Under the pieces are notes generated by a model. It saw only the letters and a program-made list of their open reading frames with translations, was not told the DNA's origin and did not search any database. Source: Locusta migratoria (taxonomy: Eukaryota > Arthropoda > Insecta > Orthoptera > Acrididae). From it: DNA of 64,000 nt. The position numbers were made by a program, and so were the translations under genes. Shown here in pieces: positions 55,330 to 64,000 of this stretch (positions are counted from its first letter, which is position 1; every line of letters begins with the position of its first letter). The stretch covers positions 164,452,549 through 164,516,548 of the forward strand of contig CM048750.1 in NCBI GenBank assembly GCA_026315105.1, in the 5' to 3' direction.

Positions 55330-56450
55330 GTAATAATCACACATATTGCTGCGAGACAGCTGCTCGCCATCTTCAGATGTACTGCCGCCGTTGCTTCTCT
55401 GTTCGCAATATATATGGTGTCTTGTTACCACGGCGCAGGCGCCACCGCTGTGACGTCGACGGCGTAAACATGGAGAGCCCCCTACCGGAGGGCCGTTGAA
55501 TGGGCAATCGGCTACATTAAGAAGCAGATTCGAGCTGCATTTCGACCAGCTCGCTCGAAATCTTGAGAGGAACTAGAAGAAGAGGAGAGCTCCACTAAGA
55601 TGGTTTTTTTCCTTCGTTGGTGCTGTGTCCTTCAAGATTGGCTGACCCTTTAAAAGATACAATATAAAGTGTGTCTTCCGTCCTCCAGCGAGAGTGCAGA
55701 CAATTCTGGGCTCCGTTAACCTCGGCCTCAGGAATCCCGTGCCAGTGTGAAATGTGAACGACAAATGTGACGAACATAAACGCCACACAAGATTGTGTCA
55801 ACCAGAAAAATCGGCTGTGGCTGAACACAATCTTGATTCGGGACACTGCATGAATTAAGAAGAGACCAAGATCATTTCTTCAGCTTCCACCTACTGGGAC
55901 TCAATAATTAAAGAGGCCGTCGAAATACGCACCGCAAAAGACACGGGATTCCAACTTAGTAAAGCATAGGAACCGGCCTTGGCAGTATTGAGGCAACATC
56001 AGCCGCAGACAGATGATGGTCACCAATCGACGCACGTGGGTCATCGAAGTCAAGACGCGTAATAAAACGCACTTTTTCCTACGTTTGGCGCGCGCACACG
56101 GGATCCGCCGCCAGCGGCCGCTCCTGCCGGCGCCGCGCCTGTGCAGACCACCAGCGGCCCCTTCAATGGCCATCCGGTAGGGCAGGAGGCTCTCCATGTT
56201 TACGCCATCGACGTCACAGCGGCGACACCCGAGGCCAACGAGAGAGACAGGCCGCGGCATGCACGTCACGCGACGTAAGAAAGGCAGTCCGTACCCGACG
56301 CCATCGCTAGCGGATTGGCCGGCCCCTGGGGCACGGCCCACTGTCGCATAGCGGGCAGCCACTCACCTGGCGATTGCGCCGGCACAGGACTGCCTTGCTT
56401 ACGTCGCGTGACCTGCGCGCCATGGCCTGTCTCTCTCGTCGGCCGTCTGA
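55330..56450 (+). mobile_element. GC-rich Penelope-like remnant with nested inverted repeats
   Basis: Holds a Penelope nuclease fragment (55620-55990) between inverted copies. GCTGTGACGTCGACGGCG, then TAAACATGGAGAGCC at 55447-55482, is mirrored at 56185-56223 with few changes, and the flanking GGGCCGTTGAA/GGCCATTGAAG blocks match too. A second inverted pair lies at 56231-56290 and 56386-56447 (ACGAGAGAGACAGGCC, then TCACGCGACGTAAG). A degenerate hammerhead-like motif lies at 55334-55376. The layout echoes the 23.4-26.4 kb element, with much more decay. Limits are approximate. Confidence 0.6.
55620..55990 (+). pseudogene. Penelope GIY-YIG endonuclease C-terminal fragment
   Basis: With frames joined: YNIKCVFRPPARVQTILGSV then LGLRNP (lead-in to the nuclease), CDEHKRHTRLCQPEKSAVAE then HNLDSGHCMN (conserved EH..R and SAVAEH), TKIISSASTYWDSIIKEAVE then IRTAKD, and GFQLSKA. 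These are the blocks around and after GIY-YIG in insect Penelope-like elements. The YIGxTGR centre itself is lost. Several frame breaks. Confidence 0.72.
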
Positions 56451-57782
56451 AGAGAAGGCCTGCACACTGCCATGCCAAATCACACGGAGTAGGTCGCGAT
56501 CGCGTAGCTCACTGGCTGGCCAATGGGGCACATCCCACTGCTTCGCAACTAACTACGGCAATTAAATACGGCATGCAACCCCCAGGACTACGTGGAATAT
56601 CATAAGGAAGCTACTGAGAGGCAGCAAACTTCAGAGATACGAGAAAAGTGAAATAATTACAAAGCCGGAAAAAAATTAAAGCTACGGCATGCAAACCTTA
56701 GAAATACAAAGAATTTCATAAGCAAACCATCGAAGGAGGTTGTACAAGGCTCGGACAGAATTACTGACAAAGACTGAGGGCATACTGCAAGTTCGGAGAA
56801 GAAACAGCAAAATTAAAATGGGAAAAGAGAGAAGATCGCGAAATGTTAGTGGAAGTCAGAAGGATACACTGATGGGCATGGGACAAACAATAGTGGACGC
56901 TGAAGGCTTTGTTCTAAGAACCGACCACGTGGAACACATATCAATCACGAAAGGAAAAGATAAGAAAAATTTTACATGCACTGTACAAAAATGAACAAAT
57001 CGTCTGTTAGAAATTGAGCCCCATAAAACTATAAAGAATTTATACATAGTTCTTACACCGCCACATAATCACAAAAGGTTTGAATATAGCAGGCCGTTAT
57101 CAAACAGCAACTAATAATGCATACACTGCGTTTATCTGTTGGAAATTACTGGATTGAAAAACTAGAACACATTTCTGTGAAAGATCAAAAATAAATATTC
57201 CGAAAAATGAATTGAAGTTTAAGAGTCTATGTTAAACATGTTAGACAACGAATCACTACCACTCCGCATGCACTAGAGAAGAACCGACCTTACCCACCAT
57301 GGTCCAAGAAAAAAGTGAAGACCTAGAGGCCAGGAGGCGCAGGAAAGCTACCGGTGGTGGGGACTTGAGACTCACCCTGGAGAAGGCTTGTCGACTAGTA
57401 TGTAACCAAAGAATGTAGAAATCTCTTTAGTCGCATCAGCAGCAGAGGTTGATAACGACTAACTATCGACTATGAGCCAGAGAGAACTATGCAAAGCGAG
57501 CTATCACTACCCACATTGAGACAGCACATCCACTTAAGTAGAACATGCACACATTCTCACAGGGACAGTGGCATAGTGGAGAAGCCGTACTTATTGCCAC
57601 ATTCATAACCACAATAATAAATTATTAAAATAACAAAATCCTAGCAATATCAATTAACATTTCAGAAACTAATATTTTAGAACATGAAATAAAATGCTAT
57701 TCCTCATGCCTTGAAAAGAGTGGAGTTCTAGTTATAAGAAAATGCTAACCTAGCGATATCAGGTAAATTACAATTTTATAAA
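56451..57782. other. no identifiable element
   Basis: A GC-rich start fades to AT-rich DNA. A small frame of 39 codons at 57297-57416 starts in a good Kozak context (CCACCATGG) with a basic stretch (EARRRRKATGG). A frame of 84 codons lies at 56740-56994. Neither resembles a known family. Confidence 0.35.
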
Positions 57783-57923
57783 AAATACAAACTACTTATC
57801 AACTACCTTATACTAAGGACGGTACAAATATCCATTCCTCGAGGGGGAATTCGAACCCCCGACTGTAGTGGTTGTGCAGACCGTGACTGGAGCGCCTCAG
57901 TCCCCTCGGCCACCGCGGCCGGC
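57783..57923 (-). repeat. tRNA-derived SINE, 3' truncated
   Basis: Head and B box complete (GCCGGCCGCGGTGGCCGAGG; GGGGGTTCGAATTCCCCC). The 3' body after AGTAGTTTGT is missing. Confidence 0.92.
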
Positions 57924-58219
57924 AAATATACTGCAAACTATAGGTCGATTTGTGCGCAGCGACCTTGTGTGTGTGTGCGCTACAAACGGACGGGATATCC
58001 CCAAGTTGGGCGATCGGTGCTCCTGAGACCTGGCAGAGCGCCAAGATCGTAAACAGGGCTGGAGGGCGGGGCATAGAGAGCAGGAAGCCGCTGGCCTGCT
58101 GGCGTTATCGGCGGCAGTCGCCGTGCCCTACCTGTGGCCGGGGCAACGGCGGGGTCTAGCACAGCACTAAACGCACCCAGCCGCGTAACCCAGAGCCGGC
58201 TCTGCTCAACCCGCACTGC
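57924..58219. other. GC-rich unidentified segment
   Basis: GC-rich stretch with no recognised motif. Confidence 0.35.
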
Positions 58220-58839
58220 CATGGCTCCAACGTCATATATAACTGTAAAAGGTGTAATAAAACCAAGTACCGAAAAATCTAAGACCACACCAGAACTTTT
58301 TAAAGCTCTTTCAACCTCTCACCCAGTACGATAAGTTTCTTGAATCGCTTCACTATTATTCCAAAGAAATGAAAATATCTTGTAACCAGGAGAGGGAACA
58401 ATATCTAAATGCAAGGAAGAGTAACGACTGACAAATAGATGAATATTATAAAAAGTACTGGGCTATATCACGAAGAGTCATAAAAAATCACAAAAGTATG
58501 TGGGTTTCATGCCTGAAATTACTTTCTCTGATAAGAAAATTAAAACAATTTTGATTATTACTGAATGCGAAAAATTAACTACAACCAGTCATAATGAATA
58601 ATTAGACAACAAAATGTCAGACGTTAAGAGTAGATCTGAATTTTATTAGTGTTGCGGAGCAAATAGGATCTAGAAGATCATGTGCATCATCACTGAATAA
58701 AAACTATTCATTGCGGAAAACACTATAATCAGAAACATTGCTGGAGCCTACATAATATTATCAAAGAAACATTTATTTAACGATCTAGGAAACTTCCCAG
58801 TAACGTAATAATAGGCTAATTAATAATATATTATGAATA

Positions 58840-59445
58840 CTAAAATAAATTTCAGCATTGGTTGTAAATTAACATTTATTTATGATTACAAATCGATTTA
58901 GACTATGGACTACTCATCCTCAGTGCACCATACACGATCGAATTGATACATTTCTATTTCTGGTGTTACATGTTAAGCCCCAAGGAATAGTTACAAAATT
59001 TATATGATATTGCAGAGTGCCAAAACATGATGTTTGGTAATTGCAGTATAACGCATCCGGTTAGGTGCCAAAATTAAACCTTCATTAGTGAAGATAATTC
59101 ACTCTCCTACTGATGTAGTTACGCACACTGCTTTTCATTTTAAATTGGGTTGGGTTACTAATAAAAAAATCGTAAGTGAGTATATATATTCATACTTTTG
59201 ATTTTCTCAAAATTTATATATGTCGCTGCAGAATAACCGTGCGGACTAAGGCTCCCAGCTGCCGTTATCCGTCGGGGGTTCCAGTCCTCCGTCGGGCATG
59301 GGTGTTTGTGGTGTACTTAGCAAAAGTTAATTTAAGTTAGCGTAAGTAGTTACAAAGCTTAGGGACTAATAACCAACGTAGTTAAGTCCCTTAGATTTAC
59401 AAACATTTTCTGAATTAATATATACTCACTTATGATTTTTTAAAA
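58840..59445. mobile_element. unclassified insertion in the LINE
   Basis: Contains TGTAAATTAACATTTATTTA and, on the minus strand, CTGAGGATGAGTAGTCC, then TAAATCGATTTG (58923-58889), a decayed form of the hammerhead-like end motif. A 27-base inverted pair (AAAATCGTAAGTGAGTATAT at 59165 and its complement at 59415-59440) surrounds the SINE at 59222. More than one insertion is likely. Confidence 0.5.
59222..59409 (+). repeat. tRNA-derived SINE, diverged
   Basis: Plus copy, head GTCGCTGCAGAATAACCGTG, B box CGGGGGTTCCAGTCCTCC, body AAGCTTAGGGACTAATAACC, end TTTACAAACATTTT. Among the most diverged in the window. Confidence 0.85.
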
Positions 59446-59830
59446 TAACACAACACAATTCAAAACTAATACCAGTGTGCTTAACTATAACAAGGAGAAT
59501 GAGTGAACTTTACTATTCAAGGTTAAACTTAATTTTGGCACCGAAACGGATGAATTATACTACTGGGAAAGTAATAGATAACATACCGGATATCATTTAA
59601 CTTTAACTGATGGCCAACTACTATTTAAAAAGAAATTAAACAGAACGTAAATGAAACACTTTGTGGTCATTAGACGAATTCATGATACAAACTAGTAATT
59701 TTACAAAACAGTAAATCAAAATAAAAAGAAAATAAAGTATTTAATGCGATGTAATGTATTAATCTGACACGTTTCACATCTTTAAGAACTGTTCAATTGA
59801 TGATCTATGAAACAAGTATTAATCTAATCT

Positions 59831-60825
59831 ATTGTACAGTAGCTACAGCAGTTACAAGTGCTTTCATGAAGAAGTAATTCATCAGGCCGAGGTGATGAAT
59901 AAAACATTAAACCATACATACTTACATGAAGCCATGGTGATGAAAAAACGACATAATATAGGTAGTCACATCTTTCATTCCATAGATGCATACTGAACAG
60001 ATTCTTAAAACTTACCATGCTCATCCAATTTCTGCAGGTTGGCTGATTTCCCCTGTAAACATACATTAAATCGACTACACTAATATGGGCTAGCTTTCCT
60101 CCAGGGCTTCCCAATTACGTCTGTTTGCTGTTCTAAATGATTTGTGAACAATGCGAACAATGCGCTCTGGTAGGCGTTCTACACATTACTGAGCTGTTTA
60201 AATCTAACCCTTGACTCGTACATCAGTGGTACGCATTTATACCGAATAATGTTGTACCACTCCTTTTCGGAGCATTATTTCTTTTATCGGAAACTGTAGA
60301 TCAGAGTGCCAACGGCAGTACCGCAGTAGATAAACTGATTTCCGCTCTAAGGTAAAGTCTTGGTTAACTAGCACTTCGAAAATTCACTGTCTGGGGCTTC
60401 CGAACGCTTTCGTGGAGGTGGACTCAGCCGTCGTAAGGCCAGCTGGAGAGTTACTTAACTGATAAGTAGTGGGCCCATGGGGCGAGGAGCTGACCTCATG
60501 CCCCTTCACGCAGCATTCTGTTGACGTATAGGGAAGTAGGAAGACACGGTGGCCGGTCGGTACCTGATGGGTCTTACGAAGCCTGTGGAACGGAGTATAA
60601 TTTTAGTTTTAAATCAGGTGTGGCTTCAGTAAACTTTCAAATGTAAATTGTCGATGGACGTTTGATCATGGAATGATGGTCTTCAAGGCAGGAGTTGCCA
60701 TTACTTGAAACTTCCGGACTGAGTAATCGTAGTGCACGCGTAAAAAATTGCCGTAAAATTTCGCCTTCGATTGTGAAAGGTATCCTCGGAGAGTAAGCAG
60801 CCGTCTGCAATTAAACGTCGAGTAA
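59831..60825. repeat. mostly unidentified; possible dispersed repeat at 60480-60620
   Basis: 60540-60600 (CACGGTGGCCGGTCGGTACC, TGATGGGTCTTACGAAGCCT) resembles repeat sequence I recall from orthopteran DNA, but I cannot name a class. No coding motif. Confidence 0.3.
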
Positions 60826-60827
60826 GA

Positions 60828-60830
<3 letters not shown>

Positions 60831-60875
<45 letters not shown>
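60831..60875. repeat. (TA)n microsatellite
   Basis: 22 TA units. Confidence 0.97.
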
Positions 60876-60878
<3 letters not shown>

Positions 60879-61115
60879 CAGAGAGCGCCACTGTCAATCA
60901 TGTGACGTCGACTGAGTAGTGGATTCTGATATTGCCAACAGTCTCGATTTGAAAATAAACGATGAAATTTTGTCGCTGCACTGTTGACATTCTAATTTCA
61001 TTCAGTTTAACAACTTCCTCTTTCCTGCTAAAATTACGTTGGTGTATCAAAATCCCTATAGCCTCTCTATACATACGAAAGAACAGACGCCACTTCCAAT
61101 CCTGCAGTTGTTACT

Positions 61116-61463
61116 CTTTCATATTCACAAAATATATGACAACTGCGATACTGCAAAGCTGAAAAATGTGTACCCCTCCGGGATTCGAACCCGGGTCTCC
61201 TGCTTTCTTCGCAGTTGCGCTGACCCCTACACCACTGAGAGTGATAATCGCACCTACAAGGACTACCTAAGCACGCTGGGAATTTGTATCTGACGGGAGG
61301 CGTGCTTAGGTAGTCCTTGCAGGTGCGATGATTTCTGTGTTCCCATTGGTGTGGGTCAGCGCAGCCGCCTATGAAGCAGGAGACTCGGGTTCGAATCTCG
61401 GCTGGGTACATATTTTCAGCTTTGCCTTATCGCAGTTGATATCATATTTTCTGTGAACATGCG
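61116..61463. mobile_element. long palindrome with tRNA-like arms
   Basis: Inverted arms 61116-61273 and 61297-61463 around a 23-base centre. Outer edges read TATTCACAAAATAT and its complement, then CAACTGCGATA. Each arm then has CAAAGCTGAAAA, a tRNA-like unit (B box GGGTTCGAATCCCG or GGTTCGAATCTCG, with AGCAGGAGAC before it), and the near-perfect inner 20 bases AAGGACTACCTAAGCACGC. The tRNA-like unit resembles the core of the 49050-49290 element (GGTCA-GC...GCAGGAGA). No protein. Confidence 0.82.
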
Positions 61464-61594
61464 TGAATTATTATGCACATATGAATAGACAGCTCACAGA
61501 CTTCCTTAAACACCGAACTCATTTTAACAGAATACAGGACTTTGTTAAATCAGGTAAAATTTGGATGTGAACATTGCAGTGACATAGAATCACA

Positions 61595-61745
61595 GTCTGC
61601 ACGGCCGCTACGGTCGGGGGTTCGAATTCCCCCCCTCGGGCATGGATATTTGTCTCGTCTTTGGTCTAAGGTAGTTCATAAGTAGTTTTGTAAGTTTAGG
61701 GAATGATGACCCCGCAGTTAAGTCCCTTAAGCCTAACAAATATTT
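61595..61745 (+). repeat. tRNA-derived SINE, head truncated
   Basis: Starts in the tRNA-like part at GTCTGCACGGCCGCTACGG. B box GGGGGTTCGAATTCC, full body and end CCTAACAAATATTT. Confidence 0.9.
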
Positions 61746-61822
61746 CGACCTCCAAGGATGACTTCCGGAGTCGAAAGCGGTACGTCAGGGGAAAAGTTTA
61801 ATGCACGTCAGGCCGGAAGTTT

Positions 61823-62026
61823 AAAAAAAAAAATGTTCAAACGTTTTTATAGCTTATGGAACTTAACTTCGGGGTCATCAGTCCCTAAACTCACAAACTA
61901 CTTATGAACTAACTAAGACTAAGGACGGCACAAATATCCATGCCCGGGTGGGATTCGAACCCCCGACCGTAGTGGTCGTGCAGACCGTGACTGGAGCGCC
62001 TCAGTCCCCTCGGCCACCGCGGCCGG
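61823..62026 (-). repeat. tRNA-derived SINE
   Basis: Complete minus copy with 11 A before its 3' end. Perfect target duplication CCGGAAGTTT at 61813-61822 and 62027-62036. It lies just upstream of a LINE 3' end. Confidence 0.95.
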
Positions 62027-62039
62027 CCGGAAGTTTCAT

Positions 62040-62275
62040 GTAATGTCTATGGGCCGACGCCAATCTATGTTTCGCGTTAATACAGAAAGAAGAACATTCG
62101 ATAGATTAGGGCTCGTACGGATGCATACAAGTATTCGTTTTTCTCTCGTTCTATATGGGAGTGGAACAGGAAAGCAAGTAACTAGTATTGTTTCTGAGTA
62201 CCCTCCGCCACGCACCTTTGGGTGGATTGTGGAGTATGTATGTGGATGTAGACGATTAGTAGCAAAATAACCAAG
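62040..62275 (+). pseudogene. CR1/jockey-type LINE, last part and 3' end
   Basis: Plus-strand counterpart of the 49.5-kb family. Polyprotein end with WER-like GSGTGKQVTSIVSEYPPPRT, then the 3' region GTGGATGTAGACG. The frame 62043-62270 reads through the end. About 235 bases only, 5'-truncated. Confidence 0.65.
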
Positions 62276-62950
62276 ATGTCGACTTTTCTTGTGAACTTAT
62301 TTTCTTCTCACTTTTGTTTGTACGCTACAGGCTACAACGAAAATTCCTTAAACATGTAATCGCTGTACGCTTGAGACTACAGGATTTAGCTGTTTAATTA
62401 CTGCCCATGTGCTCCGTGGAAGCTGTGATTGAAGCCTTTGATTATGGCAGCTAATGACGTGTTGTTGCAACACTGTGGCTTCTCACAAGCAGCCTTAAGT
62501 GGTATCCCGTTAACAAGGCAACGAGAATGCAGATTCTCCTTTGATGTCGCGGCAGATAATTACTTTGCTCATGTTAATGCCTCGACGAGACGACGCCGCC
62601 GCAAAGTTTCAGGGGGGAGACGTGTCCTCTGAACTATGCAGATAGAAGAGGAAACAACCAGCCGACTGCTACTGTGTTGAATGCAGGCAGACGTTCAATA
62701 AATTGTTGCAACTTGTTACGTAACGCAATAAACTGCATTTAAATAACAAAAAAGTAAACAAAATATCGACTCACGAAAACTGTGCAACTAAAATCGGTAA
62801 AAGTGGATTAAAAATAAAAAGTCGCACTGACGTGTTTTACGGCCCACTTTAGATTTGTAGTTTTATAAGTTTTTGCAAACATTTTGGACCAAAATAATAA
62901 TCTAAATAATAATAAATTAATTAATAAGAGTGTCTGAAACCATTTTAAGA
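62276..62950. other. no identifiable feature
   Basis: Nothing recognised; a frame of 67 codons (62429-62632) has a basic tail but no family resemblance. Confidence 0.45.
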
Positions 62951-62957
62951 AAAAAAA

Positions 62958-63027
62958 TGTAAGTGGTGGCGGGTTCCGAACCACCGACCTTTCGCGTCAC
63001 ACCCCAGGACCTTGCCCACTACGCTAC

Positions 63028-63069
<42 letters not shown>
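62958..63069 (-). repeat. tRNA-like sequence next to a poly(T) run
   Basis: Minus strand: TAGCGTAGTGGGCAAGG (A box) and GGTGGTTCGGAACCCGCC (B box and T arm), preceded by a run of about 40 A (T on the plus strand, 63030-63069). Looks like a tRNA-derived retroposon head inserted at or beside a poly(A) tail. Confidence 0.5.
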
Positions 63070-63074
<5 letters not shown>

Positions 63075-63259
63075 CAGAACTAAAGTTCTTAAATCTCATA
63101 CTATTGATGGCCGCTGTTAATTGATGTTAATATGGCATTTGTAGACATTAGATTATCATTTATCGTTCGAAGAATTATGTGTTTTTGTTAATTCCTCAGT
63201 GTGCCGTTGCTTTGAAATGACAACATGTAAGTTAGAATAAAAAAAATCATCAAATGTAG

Positions 63260-63735
63260 GGTGTCAAATCTTCGTTATTTTTGCAAATATGTCTCAAACG
63301 ATACGAGATATGAAAAAAACATAACGGAGCTAAGTTGTAGAGAATTTTCTCCTCTACCAATTAGGTTATTCAATTTTCGTGTCAGTTGAACGGTTCATTT
63401 GCAATTACAATTATATAATAAACGGCGTTTTTTGGTTTTACTGCCGTATTTTTTGTCCGAAAAATTGGAAAAATGAAGGTTCTGCTCTCTGGCAGCCTAC
63501 AATCACAACTGTAAAATTTGGTGCTGAACGGTTGAACGGTCCGTCTTCAAAACAGGGAACACGTTACGGGCAGACGGACAGACATACATCCCAAAATCGC
63601 CGTTATTTTTGCAAATATCTTTGAAACGCTACGAGATATGAAAAAACATATCAGAGCAAAGTTGTAGAGAATTTTCTCCTCTACAAATTCGGTTATTCAA
63701 TTTTCGTATCAGATGAATAGTTAAGCCGTTATTTT
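63260..63735. repeat. duplicated unit, period about 327 bp
   Basis: Two direct copies of about 125 bases (63269-63395 and 63596-63722): TTATTTTTGCAAATAT, CGAGATATGAAAAAA, AAGTTGTAGAGAATTTTCTC then CTCTAC, GGTTATTCAATTTTCGT. The spacer holds CAGACGGACAGACATAC. It could be the edge of a tandem repeat or a Helitron-like repeat. Confidence 0.7.
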
Positions 63736-63815
63736 CATTTAAATTTCGAGCTGTCAAAAAACGATCTCAAAGGCCCACTTTTAGTGTTACTACCGTAACC
63801 TAAAGTGGTTCAAAA

Positions 63816-64000
63816 TGTTCAAATGTTTGTATAGCTTATGGCACTTAACTACGGGGTCATCAGTCCCTAAACTTACAAACTACTTATGAACTAGCTAATA
63901 CTAAGGACGGTACAAATATCCATGCACGAGGGGGGATTCGAAGCCCCGACCGTAGTGGCCCTGCAGACCGTGACTGGAGTGCCTCAGTCCCCTAGGCCAC
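63816..64000 (-). repeat. tRNA-derived SINE, cut by window end
   Basis: Minus copy with the usual CAAATGTTTGTATAGCTTAT end and CCCCGACCGTAGTGGCC. The head runs to the last base (TGGCCTAGGGGACTGAGGC). Confidence 0.95.

Larger units (their letters stand above)
58220..59830 (+). pseudogene. CR1-related LINE, interrupted
   Basis: 58400-58520 holds the region before the RT (EYYKKYWAISRRVIKNHKSM). Next, at 58700-58830, comes FIAEN-IIRNIAGAYII-like wording homologous to IAQKRVIRIIPGAHP of the 41.9-kb copy, so the RT itself is deleted. The C-terminal part resumes at 59450-59650 (SVLNYNKEN, YYSRLNLILAPKRMNYTTGK), with the TAATCTAATC tail at 59805-59830. An insertion of about 600 bases (58835-59445) splits it. 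Same family as 41728-42398 and 43706-44640. Confidence 0.68.

Noticed and set aside
61160..61420. Two possible tRNA genes in opposite orientation
   Set aside because: No conserved U33 in the left copy's loop, poor acceptor pairing, and both lie in a palindromic element.

Overview
The window reads as arthropod, most likely insect, nuclear DNA, and I found no convincing host gene. Almost every coding signal is a decayed transposable element. The same tRNA-derived SINE recurs 19 times. Its head (GGCCGCGGTGGCCGAGCGG) and the wider element mix resemble large orthopteran genomes, but that placement rests on memory of such repeats, not on a search. No bacterial operons, CRISPR arrays, rRNA or intact tRNA genes were seen. 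All family names below come from protein motifs read by eye.

Layout. 1-1.25 kb: CR1/jockey-like LINE remnants, minus strand. 3.8-5.9 kb: a decayed hAT transposase (minus) carrying a SINE, abutting a mariner (5.88-6.92 kb, plus) that carries another SINE. 7.7-12.5 kb: an almost full-length two-ORF LINE of L1/Tx1 type (minus). A second copy of a related LINE lies at 14.35-15.4 kb (plus). 15.66-17.85 kb: Gypsy/Ty3 pol (minus), split by a LINE tail and a SINE. 18.42-18.82 kb: a 400-bp fold-back element. 21.86-27.25 kb: an RTE-like LINE (plus) into which a 2.96-kb Penelope-like element has inserted. That insertion is two inverted, nearly identical 1.2-kb arms around a reverse-transcriptase loop, flanked by an 11-bp target duplication. 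29.07-29.57 kb: an inverted-repeat element with tRNA-like arms. 30.36-31.76 kb: an internally deleted piggyBac. 36.78-38.72 kb: a second mariner-type element with long terminal repeats, lacking its third catalytic residue and carrying a SINE. 40.5-41.35 kb: a non-autonomous Helitron, with relatives at 43.2 and 47.2 kb. 41.6-42.5 kb: a LINE inserted inside a SINE. 43.7-46.6 kb: two more LINE remnants. 49.05-50.4 kb: a tRNA-cored inverted-repeat element and a LINE fragment. 51-52.2 kb: a second SINE family and LINE tails. 55.3-56.5 kb: a GC-rich Penelope-like remnant with nested inverted repeats. 58.2-59.8 kb: an interrupted LINE. 61.1-61.5 kb: a long palindrome with tRNA-like arms. 61.6-64 kb: SINEs, a LINE 3' end and a 327-bp duplicated unit.

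The most interesting signal crosses family boundaries. At least seven sites have the layout of a minimal hammerhead ribozyme: CTGATGA or a near form, a short hairpin, GAAAC, then a self-complementary 4-6 base stem ending in C or T. The sites are the two Penelope arms, the two arms of the 18.4-kb fold-back, and weaker sites at 46.8, 54.5 and 58.9 kb, with a partial one at 55.3 kb. The Penelope copies have an exact core and a perfect 6-bp stem II. Long stretches (1.5-3.8, 18.8-21.35, 27.25-29.06, 32.7-36.77, 52.2-53.9 and 56.6-57.8 kb) show nothing I can identify.
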